Assembly: GCA_937989585.1 (NCBI GenBank)
Contig: CALKRW010000036.1
Location: forward strand, 1-64,000
Source: an uncultured Porphyromonadaceae bacterium
Lineage (GTDB): Bacteria; Bacteroidota; Bacteroidia; Bacteroidales; Muribaculaceae
Length of the DNA stretch: 64,000 nucleotides
Reading direction: 5' to 3'
Position numbers and translations under genes: made by a program. Shown here in pieces: positions 35,450 through 43,894 of this stretch (the stretch's first letter is position 1; each line of letters begins with the position of its first letter). The notes beneath the pieces were generated by a model. The model was not told the DNA's origin, made no database searches, and worked only from the letters and a program-made list of their open reading frames with translations.

Positions 35450-36103
35450 ATGAAGAAACTGCTCTATATAATGCTTGCTTTCATCGGCATTGCAGTAACC
35501 TCCTGCGACGGCCACCATCCCGAACCCGACATGGGTATGAAAGTGGGCGACATCCTCTGCACCGACGGTCAGGTTCTCGACTTCACAAGTTTTGAGAAGT
35601 CAGGGAAGGAAGGCATCGGCGTGGTGTTCCATGTCAATACCAATCCCGACATCGTGGGTCGTGGTTATGCTGTCTATATCAATGACCTCCAGCCTGTAGC
35701 TTTTGCCGACTCCATCGGCGTAAAGCAGGGAACGTCTGCTGACGTTTACGCCTTTGATGGTAATGAGAACACCTACGCCTTGATGTCGCAACGGAATGTC
35801 GGTTCTCCCATGGCCGATGCCGTCTTTGAATTGTGGCGTTACGGACAGTCTGCCTATGTCCCCTCGGTGGCACAGCTTCGATTACTGAAAGAGGCTCGTA
35901 CATTTATCAACCCGCGGCTTGAAGCTATCGGAGGAGAGGCGATCTCGGACAATCCCGATGGATGTTGGTACTGGTCATCGACTGAGGTAGCCGGCCAGGA
36001 GGCAGCCAAAGCGTGGCTCTACTCCTTGTCGCAGGGCGCCATACAGGAGACCCCCAAGACACAATCCCATAAAGTCAGACCCATAATCACCATCAACGAC
36101 TGA
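35450..36103 (+). CDS. Lipoprotein with DUF1566/FISUMP-like domain in the tra operon
   Basis: The protein is 217 aa with lipobox VTSCDG near residue 20. The C-terminal ~90 residues (VPSVAQLRLLKEAR...WYWSSTEVAGQEAAKAWLYSLSQG...VRPI) are a textbook DUF1566/FISUMP pattern. It lies 11 bases after traO and 6 bases before the coupling-protein gene, so it is clearly part of the transfer operon. A surface role such as recipient contact is inference. It shares its C-terminal type with the 484-aa lipoprotein at 21967. Confidence 0.75.
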   Translation: MKKLLYIMLAFIGIAVTSCDGHHPEPDMGMKVGDILCTDGQVLDFTSFEKSGKEGIGVVFHVNTNPDIVGRGYAVYINDLQPVAFADSIGVKQGTSADVYAFDGNENTYALMSQRNVGSPMADAVFELWRYGQSAYVPSVAQLRLLKEARTFINPRLEAIGGEAISDNPDGCWYWSSTEVAGQEAAKAWLYSLSQGAIQETPKTQSHKVRPIITIND

Positions 36104-36109
36104 TAGCTC

Positions 36110-38254
36110 ATGGCAATGGAAGAAAGCAAGGAACTGCAAGGTTCCTACAAGATTTTCAGAGCGTGCATCTATATCTCGCTTCTGCTGGAGTTCTTCATGT
36201 ATGCCATTGACCCCGAAGTGCTCGACCACTTCGGGGGTGTCGTGGTGGACATTCACAACCGCATGAAGCGGTGGCTCATATATCAGGACGGACACCTCGT
36301 TTACTCCAAGCTCGCCACGCTCCTTCTTATATGTATCACCTGCATAGGTACTCGCAACAAGAAACATCTGGAATTCGACGCACGCAAGCAGGTACTATAT
36401 CCGATAGTGGCCGGTCTATTTATCACCGTACTGTCTTTGTGGCTCTTCGGTCATCGGATTATGCCCGTACTTCTTTCCCTCCGTTTGAACATTTGGATGT
36501 ATATGGCGGCGAGCATAATCGGCACCATTCTCATCCATGTGGCTCTTGACAACATCTCCAAGTTCCTCAAAGAGGGTTTGCTCAAAGACCGCTTCAACCT
36601 GGAGAACGAGAGTTTCGAGCAATGCGAGCAGAAGGTCGAGAACAAGTATTCGGTCAACGTACCGATGCGCTACTACTATAAAGGCAAATTCCGCAAGGGC
36701 TGGGTGAACATCACCAATCCGTTCCGAGGCACATGGGTGGTCGGAACACCCGGTTCTGGTAAGACTTTCTCGATTGTAGAACCCTTTATCCGTCAGCACT
36801 CTGCGAAGGGTTTTGCAATGGTAGTTTATGATTACAAGTGGCCGACTCTCGCCACCAAACTGTACTATCACTACCTCAAGAATCAGAAACTTGGCAAACT
36901 GCCCAAAGGGTGTAAGTTCTCCGTGATCAACTTCGTTGATGTGGAGTACAGCCGTCGTGTCAATCCGATTCAGCAGAAATATATTGGCAATCTCGCGGCG
37001 GCTTCCGAGACCGCTGAAACTCTCCTTGAATCCTTGCAGAAAGGCAAGAAGGAAGGAGGTGGCGGTTCCGACCAATTCTTCCAGACCTCGGCTGTCAACT
37101 TCCTCGCCGCCATCATATATTTCTTCATCAACTACAAAAGGATGCCATACGATGCCAACGGCAATCAGCTATATCCGCGAATGGTGAAAGACAAGGATAC
37201 CGGCTTCGAGAAACCAACCGGCGAGGTTTATTCAGACGCAGCGATGACCAACCGTGTCGAACCGGCTTATTGGCTCGGCAAATACTCGGATATGCCTCAT
37301 GTACTGTCGTTCCTCAACGAGGATTATCAGACAATCTTCGATGTCCTGACCACTGACAACGAGGTGCTTCCGTTGCTCGGACCATTCCAGACTGCCTTGA
37401 AGAACAAGGCAATGGAACAGCTTGAAGGTATGATAGGCACGCTCCGTGTCTATACCTCACGACTGGCCACTAAGGAATCCTACTGGATATTCCACAAAGA
37501 CGGTGACGACTTCGACCTCAAGGTGAGTGACCCTACCAATCCGTCATATCTGCTGATTGCCAACGATCCGGAGATGGAGAGTATCATTGGCGCGTTGAAT
37601 GCACTGATTCTGAACCGTCTCGTGACCCGCGTCAACACCGGGCAAGGCAAGAACATCCCCGTAAGCATCATTGTCGACGAGTTACCCACGCTGTACTTCC
37701 ACAAGATCGACCGACTTATCGGTACCGCCCGAAGCAACAAGGTGTCCGTGGCTCTTGGTTTTCAGGAACTGCCCCAGCTTGAGGCTGACTACGGCAAGGT
37801 CGGTATGCAGAAGATTATCACCACTGTCGGCAACGTGGTCAGCGGTTCGGCTCGCTCCAAAGAAACCTTGGAATGGCTGTCGAGCGACATCTTCGGCAAG
37901 GTAGTCCAGCTCAAGAAGGGCGTGACCATAGACCGCGACCGCACATCTATCAACCTTAATGAGAACATGGACAGCCTCGTTCCGGCGTCGAAGATTTCCG
38001 ACCTCCCGACAGGCTGGATCTGCGGACAGGTGGCCAGGGACTTCGTAAAGACCAAGACCGGAATGCGCGACAGCCTCAACATCCAGGAAGCCGAAGAGTT
38101 CCGTACTTCCAAGTTCTACTGCAAGACCGACTTTGACATGGCCGAAATCTCCAAGGAAGAAACCGAGTACGTTCCGCTCCCGAAATTCTACAGCTTCCCC
38201 TCCCGTGAAGCCCGCGAGCGCGTCCTCTACGCCAACTTCCTCCGCGTCAACTAA
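36110..38254 (+). CDS. VirD4/TraG-type IV coupling protein (MobC-like)
   Basis: The protein is 714 aa with three to four N-terminal membrane helices, Walker A GTPGSGKT near residues 212-219, Walker B SIIVDELPTLYF near 518-529 and a long RecA-like core typical of the TraG/VirD4 (MobC in Bacteroides) family. Coupling proteins hand the relaxase-DNA complex to the channel. In Bacteroides, mobA and mobB usually stand beside mobC, but here neither is present. After its stop there are 152 bases without a supported gene, then the tyrosine recombinase. Confidence 0.93.
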   Translation: MAMEESKELQGSYKIFRACIYISLLLEFFMYAIDPEVLDHFGGVVVDIHNRMKRWLIYQDGHLVYSKLATLLLICITCIGTRNKKHLEFDARKQVLYPIVAGLFITVLSLWLFGHRIMPVLLSLRLNIWMYMAASIIGTILIHVALDNISKFLKEGLLKDRFNLENESFEQCEQKVENKYSVNVPMRYYYKGKFRKGWVNITNPFRGTWVVGTPGSGKTFSIVEPFIRQHSAKGFAMVVYDYKWPTLATKLYYHYLKNQKLGKLPKGCKFSVINFVDVEYSRRVNPIQQKYIGNLAAASETAETLLESLQKGKKEGGGGSDQFFQTSAVNFLAAIIYFFINYKRMPYDANGNQLYPRMVKDKDTGFEKPTGEVYSDAAMTNRVEPAYWLGKYSDMPHVLSFLNEDYQTIFDVLTTDNEVLPLLGPFQTALKNKAMEQLEGMIGTLRVYTSRLATKESYWIFHKDGDDFDLKVSDPTNPSYLLIANDPEMESIIGALNALILNRLVTRVNTGQGKNIPVSIIVDELPTLYFHKIDRLIGTARSNKVSVALGFQELPQLEADYGKVGMQKIITTVGNVVSGSARSKETLEWLSSDIFGKVVQLKKGVTIDRDRTSINLNENMDSLVPASKISDLPTGWICGQVARDFVKTKTGMRDSLNIQEAEEFRTSKFYCKTDFDMAEISKEETEYVPLPKFYSFPSREARERVLYANFLRVN

Positions 38255-38406
38255 GACATCAAAGACATGATCCGCGAAATCCAGCAATATCGAGTAAAAC
38301 AATAAATAAGAATCTATTCACTTAATAGAATAACATCGGCTCAAAGGGCATGGCCGCATCGGTCGAGCTCTTTTTCGTAATTTATCAAAGCAAAGTCTCA
38401 TAATAC

Positions 38407-39609
38407 ATGGCTTCAGTCAAAGTGAAATATCGACCCTCTACAGTTGTGGATAAAGAAGGATCGATTTACTATCAGATAATCCACGAAAGAAAGGTGCGCC
38501 AATTGCTCACCGAATATAAAGTGTTCCCATCGGAATGGAGTGATAGGCGTTCCTCGATAATTTGCAGAGCCAACTCTGAACGTTCCTCTATTCTCCTTTC
38601 AATTCGTGAGCGTATTCGTTGGGATATGGAACGTCTTACTAAAATAGCCAAAGTGCTAAATGATAAAGGCGTGTCGTTTACAGCAGATGACATAGTGGAA
38701 GAGTTTGAAAAATACGCTCAGCAATATTCTCTTTTCAATTTTGTTGAGGCAATGATTGTTTCACTCAAACATAAGAACAAAAACCGCACATCAGAGACAT
38801 ACCGTGCAGCCCTCAATAGTTTCAAACGATTTCGCAATGATGAAGACATTATGCTTGATGCGATAACTTCAGATGTAATGGAAATGTATGAAGCGCATTT
38901 GAAAAGCCGTGGAAACACTCCGAACACATCCTCATTCTATATGCGTATTCTTCGGGCTGTCTATAATCGAGCTGTCGAGGATGAGATTATCGAGAACCGT
39001 AATCCGTTTCGTCGTGTCTATACTGGAATAGAAAAGACGGTAAAACGAGCTTTGCCACTTCCGATAATAAAGAAAATCAAGGCATTGGACTTGTCGCTCG
39101 ATCATCATACCGAATATGCTCGCGATATATTTATGCTCAGTTTTTATCTTCGTGGTATGAGTTTCATAGATATGGCTTTTCTTCGTAAGTCCGACCTTTT
39201 GAATGGATACGTAACGTATCGTCGGCGCAAGACCGGTCAGCTTCTTAAAATTGAATGGACTAAAGATATGCAGTCCATTCTTGACAAGTACCCTGAAAAT
39301 CAGACTGTTTATCTCTTGCCGATTATTACTAAAACTGGCATAGATGAACACAATGCATACAAAAACATATCTTATAGAATCAATCAACACCTTAAAAAGG
39401 TGGCTCAAATGGTTAAAGTAGTAGTTCCGATAACCATGTACTGTGCACGACACAGTTGGGCTTCAGCCGCAAGAGCCAAAGGTATCCCCTTGAGTGTTAT
39501 AAGTGAGGGTATGGGTCACGATTCCGAACAGACCACACAAATCTATCTTGCAAGCCTTGACACTTCAATAGTCGACAAGGCCAACTCCCTCATACTATCG
39601 TCGCTTTAG
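38407..39609 (+). CDS. Tyrosine recombinase, probable invertase of the adjacent promoter switch
   Basis: The protein is 400 aa. The N-terminal Bacteroidetes arm-binding domain spans about 5-100, a SAM-like core-binding domain about 108-205 and the catalytic domain to 395. Catalytic residues: Arg249 (YLRGMS), Lys275 (RRKTGQ), Tyr345-x-x-Arg348 (YCARHS; the first His is replaced by Tyr, as in many Bacteroidetes invertases), His371 and nucleophile Tyr380 (QIYLASL). Such enzymes either integrate elements or invert promoters. The stop lies 78 bp from an inverted repeat flanking a promoter, favouring local inversion. It could instead, or also, be the integrase of the conjugative element. Confidence 0.9.
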   Translation: MASVKVKYRPSTVVDKEGSIYYQIIHERKVRQLLTEYKVFPSEWSDRRSSIICRANSERSSILLSIRERIRWDMERLTKIAKVLNDKGVSFTADDIVEEFEKYAQQYSLFNFVEAMIVSLKHKNKNRTSETYRAALNSFKRFRNDEDIMLDAITSDVMEMYEAHLKSRGNTPNTSSFYMRILRAVYNRAVEDEIIENRNPFRRVYTGIEKTVKRALPLPIIKKIKALDLSLDHHTEYARDIFMLSFYLRGMSFIDMAFLRKSDLLNGYVTYRRRKTGQLLKIEWTKDMQSILDKYPENQTVYLLPIITKTGIDEHNAYKNISYRINQHLKKVAQMVKVVVPITMYCARHSWASAARAKGIPLSVISEGMGHDSEQTTQIYLASLDTSIVDKANSLILSSL

Positions 39610-39686
39610 CTCTTGTTTTGCAATAGGATATATCCAATACAACTTGTGGTATAATCGGGTATGAATCGTTTGAAAAAGCAGCAAAT

Positions 39687-39701
39687 CTCTTGCTTAGAGA
39701 T
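39687..39701 (+). repeat. Left inverted repeat of the invertible promoter segment
   Basis: CTCTTGCTTAGAGAT is the exact reverse complement of 39905-39919. It also lies within an 11-bp hairpin (39680-39690 with 39696-39706, loop TGCTT) that could terminate the recombinase transcript. Confidence 0.85.
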
Positions 39702-39904
39702 TTGCTTATAGTATATAGTATTATAAATCAATCTATTGCAATATTAATTTTAAGTGATTTACTAAACAAAACTGTATTAGACTAGACAAATAACCTATGG
39801 TATGAGATGGGAGGGACAGCTTTAAACTATTTCATAAAAGCCTTTTTTACACTTCAAAACATGAAAATCTCAGAAATTATTACTAACTTTGTGAAAAATT
39901 TAGT
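39702..39904 (+). promoter_or_regulatory. Invertible segment carrying a promoter, ON orientation
   Basis: A 203-bp gene-free segment lies between 15-bp inverted repeats. It holds TAACTTTG at 39884-39891, a full -7 match reading toward 40058; no equally good box faces the other way. The -33 element is poor. After inversion the promoter would face the recombinase gene. The region to 40057 adds a hairpin (AATCAAAA/TTTTGATT, 39934-39953), the palindrome TGTCATGACA (39954-39963) and a purine-rich stretch, so the leader would be about 160 nt. Confidence 0.7.
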
Positions 39905-39919
39905 ATCTCTAAGCAAGAG
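39905..39919 (+). repeat. Right inverted repeat of the invertible promoter segment
   Basis: ATCTCTAAGCAAGAG, the exact inverse of 39687-39701, lies just downstream of the -7 box. A transcript starting near 39899 would pass through it toward the regulator at 40058. Confidence 0.85.
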
Positions 39920-40057
39920 TTACTGATTATGTCAATCAAAAATGATTTTGATTTGTCATGACATACCTTGTATAAAACCTTTCTCTGAAGCTATAAAAGT
40001 GCAAGAGGAGGGGAAGAGAAGAGTACTTTTTACATTGCCGAGGTTTAAATTTTTCGA

Positions 40058-41452
40058 ATGAGCGAACCTTCAAAGAATCAAGATGTTATCTTGACTGATG
40101 TTCTCGATTTCTTCGATTCGCAGATCGTAGACAAAGCGGCTCGAACCAAGAAAATATACCATGCGGCAATACAATCTTTAAAAAATTTCCATAGCAGTGA
40201 AGCTTTAGCCATTGATGCTTTCTCGAATGAGGCCTTGTCTGAATGGGCTATTGAACAGATAGTTCGAGGATTGAAAATCAATACACTGCGTCTGTATGCT
40301 GATGCGTTGTCAAGTCTTTATAAAAACGCATTAAAGGCAGGATTGGTTTTTGAAACTGATGCATTCTCGTTGCTTCGAAATAGACTTAATGAAAAAAATT
40401 TAGAGTCTGCATTCAGTTTAAAACAAGCCAAGGAAATTCTACAATTGATAAAACGACCAACTAATATCTTTGCAGATATCTTGCTAGTGGCCTTGGCTAA
40501 TAAAGCTATACCGGTAGTCTTAGTGTCAAAACTTAAAGTTAAAGATATTACTGGACTCACAACGGAAAGTCAAATTGTTGTACCCCGGCATATTAAGACT
40601 GGTTATCAATATATTTTTCCCCTAAACCAAGGCTCAAAAACTCCTCGTCAGCTTCAGGAACTCATTGAAACGGAAGTATCGAAGGAATTTAAAAAGATTG
40701 GTATCCCAGTAGTCGGCACAGTCGACGATACCGTCAAAACGCTGTGGGCTTATCTCGCATTGATGAATGGAGCAAAGCCGGGAGAAGTTGAGGCGACTCT
40801 TGGGAAAGTGCCAACTGGGCTTCCTATATTAAAGCTCGCGGAGTCTTCAAAGGATAATGAGAGTCTTAAAGAAGATATCGCACGACTTCTGCTGAGCAAC
40901 CCATTGAATTGGTATGCAATGAAACTGCGTAGAGGGGTGAGTCTCGAAACCGTACTGGAACGGGCAAGGTCGGAAGGACAAAAGATTCACAAAACTTTTT
41001 ATCCATGTGAAGAAATAGCCGTTCGTGTAGGGAAAAAGAAATGCATTGAGTCGCGTCCTGTTTTACCCGACATCGTGTTCTTCAAAAGTTTGCAGAGTGA
41101 CCTATTGCCCTTATTCGCAAAAATAGGAGACTTGGCATGGTGCTACAAGTACACCATTTCCGGCACCAGTAGATACGCTATAATTTCGCAAGGGGAAATG
41201 AACCTTTTCCAACAAGCGATTGGACAGTTTACCTCAGATTACGAAGTCGCACCTTTAGGAACTTTTATTCCCCAAAAAGGTGAGACTGTAAAAATAATAG
41301 GAGGAATTTTCACCGGTGCCGAAGCTGATTTCGAAAACGTAGAGCAAGATAAAGAAGGAATTATTTACCGGCTTCACATGACCGGAGAAAATGGCATTGA
41401 GTGGAAAATCAAGACTGACTCACGAACCGTGCTAGCTAATAATCAATGCTGA
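40058..41452 (+). CDS. Fusion of a degenerate tyrosine-recombinase fold with a NusG/UpxY-like NGN-KOW module
   Basis: The protein is 464 aa. Residues ~10-262 align by eye with the core-binding and catalytic domains of the recombinase at 38407 (RTKKIYHAAIQSLKNF versus RTSETYRAALNSFKRF; VKTLWAYLALMNGAKPGEVEATLGK versus the RHSWAS...GMGH block), but Arg, Arg-His and Tyr are lost, so it cannot cut DNA. Residues ~284-390 form an NGN domain (NWYAMKLRRG, then RPVLPDIVFF), and ~400-460 a KOW motif (PQKGETVKIIGGIFTG). UpxY-type NusG paralogues start Bacteroidetes capsule operons and prevent premature termination. The extra DNA-binding-like domain is unusual. It is the first gene after the promoter switch. 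Confidence 0.8.
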   Translation: MSEPSKNQDVILTDVLDFFDSQIVDKAARTKKIYHAAIQSLKNFHSSEALAIDAFSNEALSEWAIEQIVRGLKINTLRLYADALSSLYKNALKAGLVFETDAFSLLRNRLNEKNLESAFSLKQAKEILQLIKRPTNIFADILLVALANKAIPVVLVSKLKVKDITGLTTESQIVVPRHIKTGYQYIFPLNQGSKTPRQLQELIETEVSKEFKKIGIPVVGTVDDTVKTLWAYLALMNGAKPGEVEATLGKVPTGLPILKLAESSKDNESLKEDIARLLLSNPLNWYAMKLRRGVSLETVLERARSEGQKIHKTFYPCEEIAVRVGKKKCIESRPVLPDIVFFKSLQSDLLPLFAKIGDLAWCYKYTISGTSRYAIISQGEMNLFQQAIGQFTSDYEVAPLGTFIPQKGETVKIIGGIFTGAEADFENVEQDKEGIIYRLHMTGENGIEWKIKTDSRTVLANNQC

Positions 41453-42264
41453 ACCAGATTTTTACATTGCCGGATCTTAAAACTCTTGATTTTACCAATG
41501 CATATGCAATGCAAGGCATAAGCCACTTATTGCTATCATTGATGCAGCGCTCGGGTGCATTTACGACTCAAACTGCGAGAAGTCCCGAAACACAAAAACT
41601 AATATCCATAGGAAAAAGATGGATTAAGGGTTTGGAACAAAATATAGCCCTTATACCTCCGCATGATGTTCTTAGAGCCATTTCGTGCTATGATATGGTC
41701 TATCGTATTTGTTGGCAAGGACCTAATGATTCGTTTTACAATAAGCAATTTTCACGAGCTTTTGAGGCGTATATACATGGTGACAAGCAAGTCAGTGAAA
41801 CCGAACTAATGCGGGTTATTTCTTCCGGTTTAAGACGAAGGGATAAATTTTATTTCGACCGGCCATTATCTTGGAATTGCATGACAATTGATAGTTGGAT
41901 AAAACAATTTTTTCAAGATAAGTTTAAGGCTCTTCCTATTGCAGAAAAATGCGCACGACTTAGTATAATCATATCAGATGATTTATTCGCTTATTTTGGC
42001 TCTAAACAGGACGAACCCAAAATTACGATGGCAAAGGAAGGTCTTAAAGAAGCGATATCATATGACGGAAACGACGCTGAAACCTTGATGGAAATTATCT
42101 TCCTAATCCGCAATTCAAGAAGATTGGTGAAGCGCACAGAGAGAATCCGGAAATTGGAATTAAAGGCGATGAATGCTCTAACTCAATGTCCTGAACTCCA
42201 CGAAACCGATCGCAAAGCATTCGCTTTAGATTTGGATTTTTATCAGCAAGAGGGATTGATATGA
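41446..42264 (+). CDS. Hypothetical protein in the upxZ position
   Basis: The protein is 272 aa, soluble and helical, with no recognised motif. It overlaps the NusG-fusion gene by 7 bases, so the two are made together. In Bacteroides capsule loci this slot belongs to UpxZ, which blocks UpxY proteins of other loci. UpxZ is smaller (about 160 aa) and I see no convincing similarity, so a regulatory role here is inference from position. Its first codons contain a 14-bp copy of a sequence also found 18 bp before the 40058 start. Confidence 0.6.
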   Translation: MLNQIFTLPDLKTLDFTNAYAMQGISHLLLSLMQRSGAFTTQTARSPETQKLISIGKRWIKGLEQNIALIPPHDVLRAISCYDMVYRICWQGPNDSFYNKQFSRAFEAYIHGDKQVSETELMRVISSGLRRRDKFYFDRPLSWNCMTIDSWIKQFFQDKFKALPIAEKCARLSIIISDDLFAYFGSKQDEPKITMAKEGLKEAISYDGNDAETLMEIIFLIRNSRRLVKRTERIRKLELKAMNALTQCPELHETDRKAFALDLDFYQQEGLI

Positions 42265-42329
42265 TCGTAAATCGCACTCAGCATAGAACAAATCCGCTTA
42301 ATCGGGAAAACAAGTTATAAAGAATAATT

Positions 42330-43661
42330 ATGAAAAAATATAACATAGCAGTTGCCGGCACAGGGTATGTCGGACTTTCGATTGCGACTCTTTTGGCTCA
42401 GCATCACCACGTTATGGCCGTAGATGTTATCCCCGAAAAAGTTGAAAAAATCAACAAGCGCATATCGCCGATACAGGACGAATATATCGAAAAGTATCTT
42501 GCCGAGAAAGATTTGGATTTGACCGCTACTCTCGACGGCGCTTCTGCGTATCGCGATGCCGACTTCGTGGTGATTGCGGCTCCTACGAACTATGACCCGG
42601 TGCGCAATTACTTCGACACCAGTCACGTAGAAGAAGTTATCGACCTCGTACTCGAAGTCAACCCTGAGGCAACGATGGTAATCAAGTCGACAATCCCCGT
42701 TGGGTATTGCCGCTCGCTGTATGTGAAATACGCCCGTATCTTTAAGGAAAAAGGCTGGGATAAAGAGGCTCGCAAGTTCCGTCTGCTTTTCTCACCCGAA
42801 TTCCTCCGTGAAAGCAAGGCTCTTTACGACAACCTCTACCCCTCGCGTATCATTGTGGGCTATCCTAAGATGATTGAGCAGTTTGCCGAAGAAAACGAGG
42901 CCATTAAAGCCATTGCCGGAAATCACTTGCACGAAGCTGCCGAGACATTTGCCTCGCTATTGCAACAAGGCGCCATCAAAGAGGACATACCGACCCTGTT
43001 TATGGGCTTGAAAGAAGCCGAGGCTGTAAAACTATTTGCCAACACCTACCTTGCCCTGCGCGTGAGCTACTTCAACGAACTCGACACCTACGCCGAGGTT
43101 AAAGGCCTTGATGCACAGGCAATAATCAACGGTATCGGCCTTGACCCGCGCATCGGTATGCACTACAATAACCCATCGTTCGGCTACGGCGGCTACTGTC
43201 TCCCCAAAGACACCAAGCAGCTTCTGGCCAACTACGAGAACGTGCCCCAGAATATGATGACGGCCATCGTAGAGAGCAACCGCACCCGCAAAGACTTCAT
43301 CGCAGATCAGGTGCTCCGTAAAGCAGGCTACTATAGCTACTCCGACACCAATACCTTTGGCAAAGCCCACGAACGCCCCGTCACTATCGGCGTCTACCGC
43401 CTGACGATGAAGTCCAACTCCGACAACTTCCGTCAGTCATCAATCCAGGGCGTGATGAAGCGCATCAAGGCCAAAGGCGCACGTGTAATCATTTACGAAC
43501 CCACATTAGAAGACGGTACCACATTCTTCGGCTCCGAAGTAGTCAACGACCTTACTCGCTTTAAAGCCATTAGCGACGCTATCATTGCCAACCGTTACGA
43601 CTCCATCCTCGATGATGTTGCCCCTAAAGTCTACACCCGCGACATCTTCAAACGCGACTGA
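42330..43661 (+). CDS. ugd: UDP-glucose/UDP-sugar 6-dehydrogenase
   Basis: The protein is 443 aa. N-terminal Rossmann motif AVAGTGYVGLS, a VIKSTIPVGYC motif, FSPEFLRES (substrate loop) and the catalytic Cys in GYGGYCLPKDTKQL. It oxidises a UDP-hexose such as UDP-glucose to the uronic acid, giving an acidic sugar for the polysaccharide. UDP-ManNAc dehydrogenase is less likely given the length and motifs. Base composition is richer in GC than the flippase gene that follows. Confidence 0.92.
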   Translation: MKKYNIAVAGTGYVGLSIATLLAQHHHVMAVDVIPEKVEKINKRISPIQDEYIEKYLAEKDLDLTATLDGASAYRDADFVVIAAPTNYDPVRNYFDTSHVEEVIDLVLEVNPEATMVIKSTIPVGYCRSLYVKYARIFKEKGWDKEARKFRLLFSPEFLRESKALYDNLYPSRIIVGYPKMIEQFAEENEAIKAIAGNHLHEAAETFASLLQQGAIKEDIPTLFMGLKEAEAVKLFANTYLALRVSYFNELDTYAEVKGLDAQAIINGIGLDPRIGMHYNNPSFGYGGYCLPKDTKQLLANYENVPQNMMTAIVESNRTRKDFIADQVLRKAGYYSYSDTNTFGKAHERPVTIGVYRLTMKSNSDNFRQSSIQGVMKRIKAKGARVIIYEPTLEDGTTFFGSEVVNDLTRFKAISDAIIANRYDSILDDVAPKVYTRDIFKRD

Positions 43662-43894
43662 TTTTATTATCAAAGAAGATACTTTTTGTATTAATAGGTA
43701 TCCCGGCATTGGCAGTATCGAAGATGTGAGTTGGCTAAACTATTTAACAACGTAGTTAATAATATCAAGCCAGTCCTAGTAATGTTTCAATCATGAGCTC
43801 AAGTGAAGGGGTGCAAAATTGCTTCAACAGATAACTATCTAGTACGCTCTTGTTATAGTATCATAATCTCATCAAGTTCTCAAAACCAATTGAG

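Noticed and set aside
36416..37075. 219-codon minus-strand frame
   Set aside because: Complementary to the N-terminal half of the coupling protein; explained as a shadow of its codon pattern.
37682..38302. 206-codon minus-strand frame at the end of the coupling-protein gene
   Set aside because: Mostly complementary to the coupling protein; no independent evidence.
39680..39706. Simple terminator of the recombinase gene as the full explanation of the inverted repeat
   Set aside because: The hairpin is real, but a 15-base part recurs inverted 200 bp away beside a promoter box, which a terminator alone does not explain.
38254..40057. Right attachment site of the conjugative element
   Set aside because: I compared this stretch with the 3' part of tRNA-Leu and saw no convincing direct repeat, so no attR is claimed.
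43662..43894. Gene remnant or second switch before the flippase
   Set aside because: No frame of useful length, no inverted repeats and no good promoter box; left as an unexplained spacer.
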